The notes beneath the pieces are model-generated. The model saw nothing but the letters and a program-made list of their open reading frames with translations, was not told the DNA's origin and did not search any database. From Antedon mediterranea (taxonomy: Eukaryota > Echinodermata > Crinoidea > Comatulida > Antedonidae): a stretch of 60,000 nucleotides of DNA. The stretch lies in NCBI RefSeq assembly GCF_964355755.1, contig NC_092672.1:684001-744000 (forward strand), given 5' to 3'. Of the stretch, positions 58,475 through 60,000 are shown one piece after another. Position 1 is the stretch's first letter; each line of letters begins with the position of its first letter. The translations under genes were made by a program, and so were the position numbers.

Positions 58475-58978
58475 ATGCAGGAATTGGCACAAGCGATTTT
58501 TTTTTATTCTTATAATGAATGTTTTTTAAGGTCCAAATGTTAATACTACTGTGATCCTAGGTTCATAAAGCAATGGGCAATGTCACTTCTAGTCTATCTG
58601 AAAAAATTAAAAATTGTACAAAAAATAGGAGGGGTATTTTTTCAATCTTAATTTTTATTTTATAAAAAGTATATTAAAATCAAAACACAATTTAAAGTAA
58701 AAAAATGTTTAACCAAACAATTTATCCGACAATAGGCCTACATTTTAAATAGACTATTATGGCCAACAACGTTCACTGCCACAGGTTTTAGCATAAATTA
58801 AAAAAAAAATTGTATTTTTCTGCAAATTGACGCATCGTTTTTATCATAAATTATTATTATTATATATTTGGCACCCCCAATCTATTAAGCTGGATCCACC
58901 CCTGCACTGGCATTACAGTTTAATATAATATATTTTTAGGCCTATCATTTATAAATTTTATTTTTTCAATTATTTTAG
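58475..58978. other. Intron or upstream region of the TRIM gene
   Basis: AT-rich, ending in an acceptor (TTATTTTAG, ending 58978). I see no upstream exon in this stretch. Confidence 0.5.
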
Positions 58979-59016
58979 GTCACCATCGTAATTCATACAA
59001 AGGAGCTTTCTGGAAA

Positions 59017-60000
59017 ATGGCATACTTTTTGGGGGATAGAGAGAACCAGCAGATCCTAGAGGAAATAAAACAAATGGCTTCATGTCCAATTTGTGGCTGT
59101 GAATATGATGAACACACAAACCGGCCAAAAGTTCTGCCATGTGCCTACAAAAGACACACTTTGTGTAAAGTTTGCATTGAGAACCAGATTCAACACAGTT
59201 GCATCGATGGGAAGTTTGAATGTCCTTTTTGCAGACACCAACATGAAGCTCCACCAGAAGGTGAAAATCTTGATGAATACTATACTGATAACACAGAAAA
59301 ACATGAACTGAGGGATCTACTCAAAAATCAAATGTTGAAAAATGATAAAACTAAAGTGTACTATCCAATCTGTGACAGTTGTAATTCAAACAATAAAGCA
59401 GTTGCTTGGTGTGAAAGTTGTTCTCAGATTTTATGCAAAGTATGTTGTGAAACGCATGATAGGCTTCTAATAGACAACCATCCTTTATCTGTACCTTTAA
59501 ACTCTATTGATTTAAGTAAAGTTGACAGAAAAACAAGATGTCAAAAGCACAAACGGCAAGCCATTACTTGGGTATGCTATCATTACAATCTGGAGGGTGA
59601 ATATCTGTGCAATGAATGTGTCAAAGATGGCCGTCACAAAGACCATACTCATGTGGATCTGAAAACAGAAACCGAGAAAGAGAAAACAGAACTTGAAGAT
59701 TTATTAACAAATGCACGCATCAAAAACAAGAAATTTATCGATCTAAAGGATAAGTTAAAAGGTGCTATAGATACTCTTAACAGAAACTCTGATAACGTGG
59801 AATTAGAAATTAGTATTTGGCAAGACAAGTTCATGACAATGCTACAAGTTCATAAAGAAGGCAAGAAGTGTGAGTTTCTTGAAATCAAGGAAGAGAAGTC
59901 AAATAAATTAAAGAAACAAGCCCAAGAAACAGACAAATGGTTGAGCATACTTCAAAACATTGAGAATGAGGTTGATCAACTTCAGCATGCATCACCAATT
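59017..60000 (+). CDS. TRIM-family RING/B-box/coiled-coil protein, N-terminal 328 residues (continues off the right edge)
   Basis: TRIM proteins of this layout are usually RING-type E3 ubiquitin ligases. The exon opens after an acceptor at 58978, and the chosen ATG at 59017 leads into an uninterrupted frame to the window end. The upstream part of the exon is also open in frame, so an earlier start is possible. RING: C23xxC26, C42, H47xxC50xxC53, C69xxC72. B-box 1: C119xxC122 ... C132xxC135 ... C140xxC143. B-box 2: C175xxH178 ... C187 ... C198xxC201 ... H207xxH210. From ~215 on it is Lys/Glu-rich and coiled-coil-like. The C42-x4-H47 spacing is wider than the usual C-x-H. The C-terminal domain that would define the subfamily is outside the window. 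Confidence 0.88.
   Translation, partial: MAYFLGDRENQQILEEIKQMASCPICGCEYDEHTNRPKVLPCAYKRHTLCKVCIENQIQHSCIDGKFECPFCRHQHEAPPEGENLDEYYTDNTEKHELRDLLKNQMLKNDKTKVYYPICDSCNSNNKAVAWCESCSQILCKVCCETHDRLLIDNHPLSVPLNSIDLSKVDRKTRCQKHKRQAITWVCYHYNLEGEYLCNECVKDGRHKDHTHVDLKTETEKEKTELEDLLTNARIKNKKFIDLKDKLKGAIDTLNRNSDNVELEISIWQDKFMTMLQVHKEGKKCEFLEIKEEKSNKLKKQAQETDKWLSILQNIENEVDQLQHASPI

Overview
The window looks like AT-rich nuclear DNA from an animal, most likely a marine invertebrate. It has no operons, its genes are split by GT-AG introns, and its intergenic DNA is full of small inverted-repeat transposons, tRNA-derived SINEs and tandem arrays. An invertebrate deuterostome such as an echinoderm is my guess, based on the gene types and repeat style; nothing in the sequence proves it.

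Four genes can be supported. (1) 520-891, minus strand: the first coding exon of an unrecognised gene that runs off the left edge. (2) 20981-43480, plus strand: a complete calcium/calmodulin-dependent protein kinase kinase (CAMKK, CAMKK2-like), assembled here from 15 coding exons into 615 residues, with all kinase motifs intact and one GC-AG intron. (3) 46502-57004, minus strand: a complete Mediator subunit MED21 gene, 4 coding exons and 143 residues, convergent with CAMKK. (4) 59017-60000, plus strand: the N-terminal 328 residues of a TRIM-type RING/B-box/coiled-coil protein that runs off the right edge. MED21 and the TRIM gene are head to head and may share a promoter near 57.0-57.4 kb.

Layout: 0-4 kb holds the left gene, a minisatellite and two SINEs. 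4-20.8 kb is non-coding DNA with minisatellites (31 bp at 6.9-7.8 kb, about 69 bp at 15.9-16.5 kb) and transposon copies. 20.9-43.5 kb is CAMKK, whose introns hold a 43/46-bp array (27.6-29.3 kb) and a nearly perfect 40-bp array (37.0-37.8 kb). 43.5-46.5 kb is the CAMKK 3' flank, with small hairpins and a mosaic repeat that includes a stray copy of the last CAMKK exon. 46.5-57 kb is MED21; its introns hold a 32-bp array, a 4.7-kb array of a 19-bp unit, and two large terminal-inverted-repeat elements. 57.5-58.5 kb is a third such element, rich in GGTCCGG.

One TA-flanked MITE family with ends reading AGCTCTGTCTACACTATCAA recurs about a dozen times and carries an internal 21-bp repeat that varies in copy number. 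I see no prokaryotic features, CRISPR arrays or virus genes. The most unusual observations are the tandem triplication around CAMKK exon 2, the copied terminal exon 2 kb downstream, the very large arrays inside MED21 introns, and a transposon carrying what looks like a terminal coding exon.
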